Shown here: piece after piece, positions 22,736 to 23,868 of the stretch | Numbering within the stretch: position 1 is the stretch's first letter | Layout of the letters: every line of letters starts with the position of its first letter | From: Ruminococcus sp. | GTDB taxonomy: Bacteria; Bacillota; Clostridia; Oscillospirales; Ruminococcaceae | Length of the DNA: 23,868 bases | Direction of reading: 5' to 3' | Assembly: GCA_014799765.1 (NCBI GenBank) | Contig: JAAVHK010000044.1 | Coordinates: forward strand, 1 to 23,868 | Made by a program: the position numbers and the translations under genes | The notes under the pieces: generated by a model | Told to the model about the DNA's origin: nothing | Seen by the model: only the letters and a program-made list of their open reading frames with translations | Database searches by the model: none

Positions 22736-23868
22736 ATATTTTCACCCTTTATGAAGTCTGTGAGTATATTTTTCAGCATACCGGAAGTTTTTCTGTACGA
22801 AAAATCACGTAGTCTTGTTTTCTGAGAATTTATAATATTCTGACGTAAATTTTCGTCGGTTAAGATTTCGTGGATTATACCGGCAGTACGTAATGGGTTA
22901 TTATCGGAAATAATTATACCGCTGTCGCCGAGAGTTTCCGGAACTGCACCAGCATCAAGGGCGATTATGGGTACATTGAAAAACATAGCTTCAAGAAGAG
23001 GGACACAGAAACCCTCGTGTTCGCTCATGCACAGAAAAACGTCAGCTACACGATAATATGAAATTATTTCGCTGAAATCGACGTGACCTGTAAATATTAC
23101 GTCCTTAAGATTCAGCATTTCAACGTATTTTTTAAGACGTTCGTAATAAATTTCAGTACCAGCCCACGACCCTATAAGAATAAGTCTGGATTCGGGATTT
23201 ATTTTCTTATAGAAGTGAAAAGTTTTAACAATGTCCTCGTGTTTTTTGTTGGGAGCGATTCTGCCGACGAAAATAATATTAGTCTTGTTATCGGAATATC
23301 TTTTAATAACAGATATATCCGGAGACGATTTATATTTTATGAACGGTATCAGCACAGGACATACTTCTATATTACATTTATATCCGTATTCAATAAGCTG
23401 TGCTTTATTATATTCTGAATCCGCAATACAAAGACTGAAAGTATTATTTAAATATTCAAGACCTTTATAGCCATAACTTGTCAGTGAAAATAATTCACGG
23501 CTGTAAGGTCTGAAAAATTCATACGGTGTTATATTATGATATATCATAATTTTATTATATGGAAATTTATTTATTGAAAAATTAATATCTGTACCGGTAG
23601 ACATATGATATATTAAAATATCATTTGAAGATATATTATTGTTATTACTGTTTATATTATATTCAGTCATATTAAATAATATATTTCGTAATATATCTGA
23701 ATATATATTCGGATTTGATAAAAATTCCAGTTCAGATATATTCCGGACGGGCATATTTTTCCCCGATATTTCAGCATAAATTTCAGTATCAATGCCCATT
23801 TTTTCAATGATTTTCTTAATTTCAAATGCATAATTGCTTACAGCGTCGCCGTAAGAGACAGTCGGGAG
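22732..23868 (-). CDS. Glycosyltransferase, GT4-type (5' end beyond window)
   Basis: The reading frame stays open to the right edge. The first ATG inside (23799) is not the true start, because the 23 codons before it give LPTVSYGDAVSN and a helix, the standard N-terminal Rossmann strand and glycine-loop region of GT4 enzymes. The donor domain has IIFVGRIAPNKKHEDIVK, a LILIGSWAG strand and the E-x7-E motif in EHEGFCVPLLEA, followed by DAGAVPETLGDSGI. At least 378 residues are visible. It overlaps the next glycosyltransferase by four bases. Probably part of a surface polysaccharide or glycoprotein pathway; exact sugar unknown. Confidence 0.92.
   Translation of the reverse strand, partial: LPTVSYGDAVSNYAFEIKKIIEKMGIDTEIYAEISGKNMPVRNISELEFLSNPNIYSDILRNILFNMTEYNINSNNNNISSNDILIYHMSTGTDINFSINKFPYNKIMIYHNITPYEFFRPYSRELFSLTSYGYKGLEYLNNTFSLCIADSEYNKAQLIEYGYKCNIEVCPVLIPFIKYKSSPDISVIKRYSDNKTNIIFVGRIAPNKKHEDIVKTFHFYKKINPESRLILIGSWAGTEIYYERLKKYVEMLNLKDVIFTGHVDFSEIISYYRVADVFLCMSEHEGFCVPLLEAMFFNVPIIALDAGAVPETLGDSGIIISDNNPLRTAGIIHEILTDENLRQNIINSQKTRLRDFSYRKTSGMLKNILTDFIKGENI

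Noticed and set aside
23733..23799. ATG at 23799 as the start of the right-edge glycosyltransferase
   Set aside because: The 23 upstream in-frame codons encode the conserved N-terminal loop, so the start is outside the window.

Overview
The window is AT-rich DNA with Shine-Dalgarno sites close to AAAGGAGG. It carries the sporulation protease SpoIVB, an HPr with the regulatory Ser46, several BspA-like leucine-rich-repeat proteins and panBCD/birA of the Firmicutes kind. Together these suggest a low-GC Clostridia member, most likely a Ruminococcus-like Oscillospiraceae (inference from gene content and style; no search was run).

Layout. (1) 1-5708, minus strand: an operon with two sugar-type ABC importer permeases, then a large MacA/HlyD-like adaptor, a MacB-like extracellular-domain membrane protein, and a lipoprotein that runs off the left edge. 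(2) 5709-6181: AT-rich divergent regulatory region, then a small XRE repressor on the plus strand. (3) 6578-6921: promoter, tRNA-Gly(TCC), tRNA-Arg(TCT), tRNA-His(GTG) and a terminator. (4) 6925-7820, minus: an unrecognised two-repeat protein split by a -1 frameshift at an A7 run. (5) 7887-10081: panB-panC-panD, the complete ketoisovalerate plus aspartate to pantothenate branch, from a strong promoter back-to-back with that of the previous gene. (6) 10092-10746: a GNAT acetyltransferase with an odd leader and its own terminator. (7) 10752-18413, plus: purB, a metallophosphoesterase, a YqiA-like esterase, a GY-repeat/HEPN-like protein (frameshifted at an A8 run), rimM, four tandem BspA-like LRR genes, and trmD. 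No convincing plus-strand terminator is seen between purB and trmD. (8) 18597-19031: ptsH with promoter and terminator. (9) 19030-20259, minus: spoIVB. (10) 20499-23868, minus: two GT4-type glycosyltransferases (the first cut by the right edge) followed by birA and a terminator.

The most unusual parts are the array of four cytoplasmic-looking coiled-coil/LRR_5 proteins inserted between rimM and trmD, with trmD starting inside the last LRR gene, and two different genes that each need a -1 shift at an in-frame A_AAA_AAA heptamer to give the full protein. The shifts could be programmed frameshifting, transcriptional slippage, or homopolymer undercalls; the sequence alone cannot decide.
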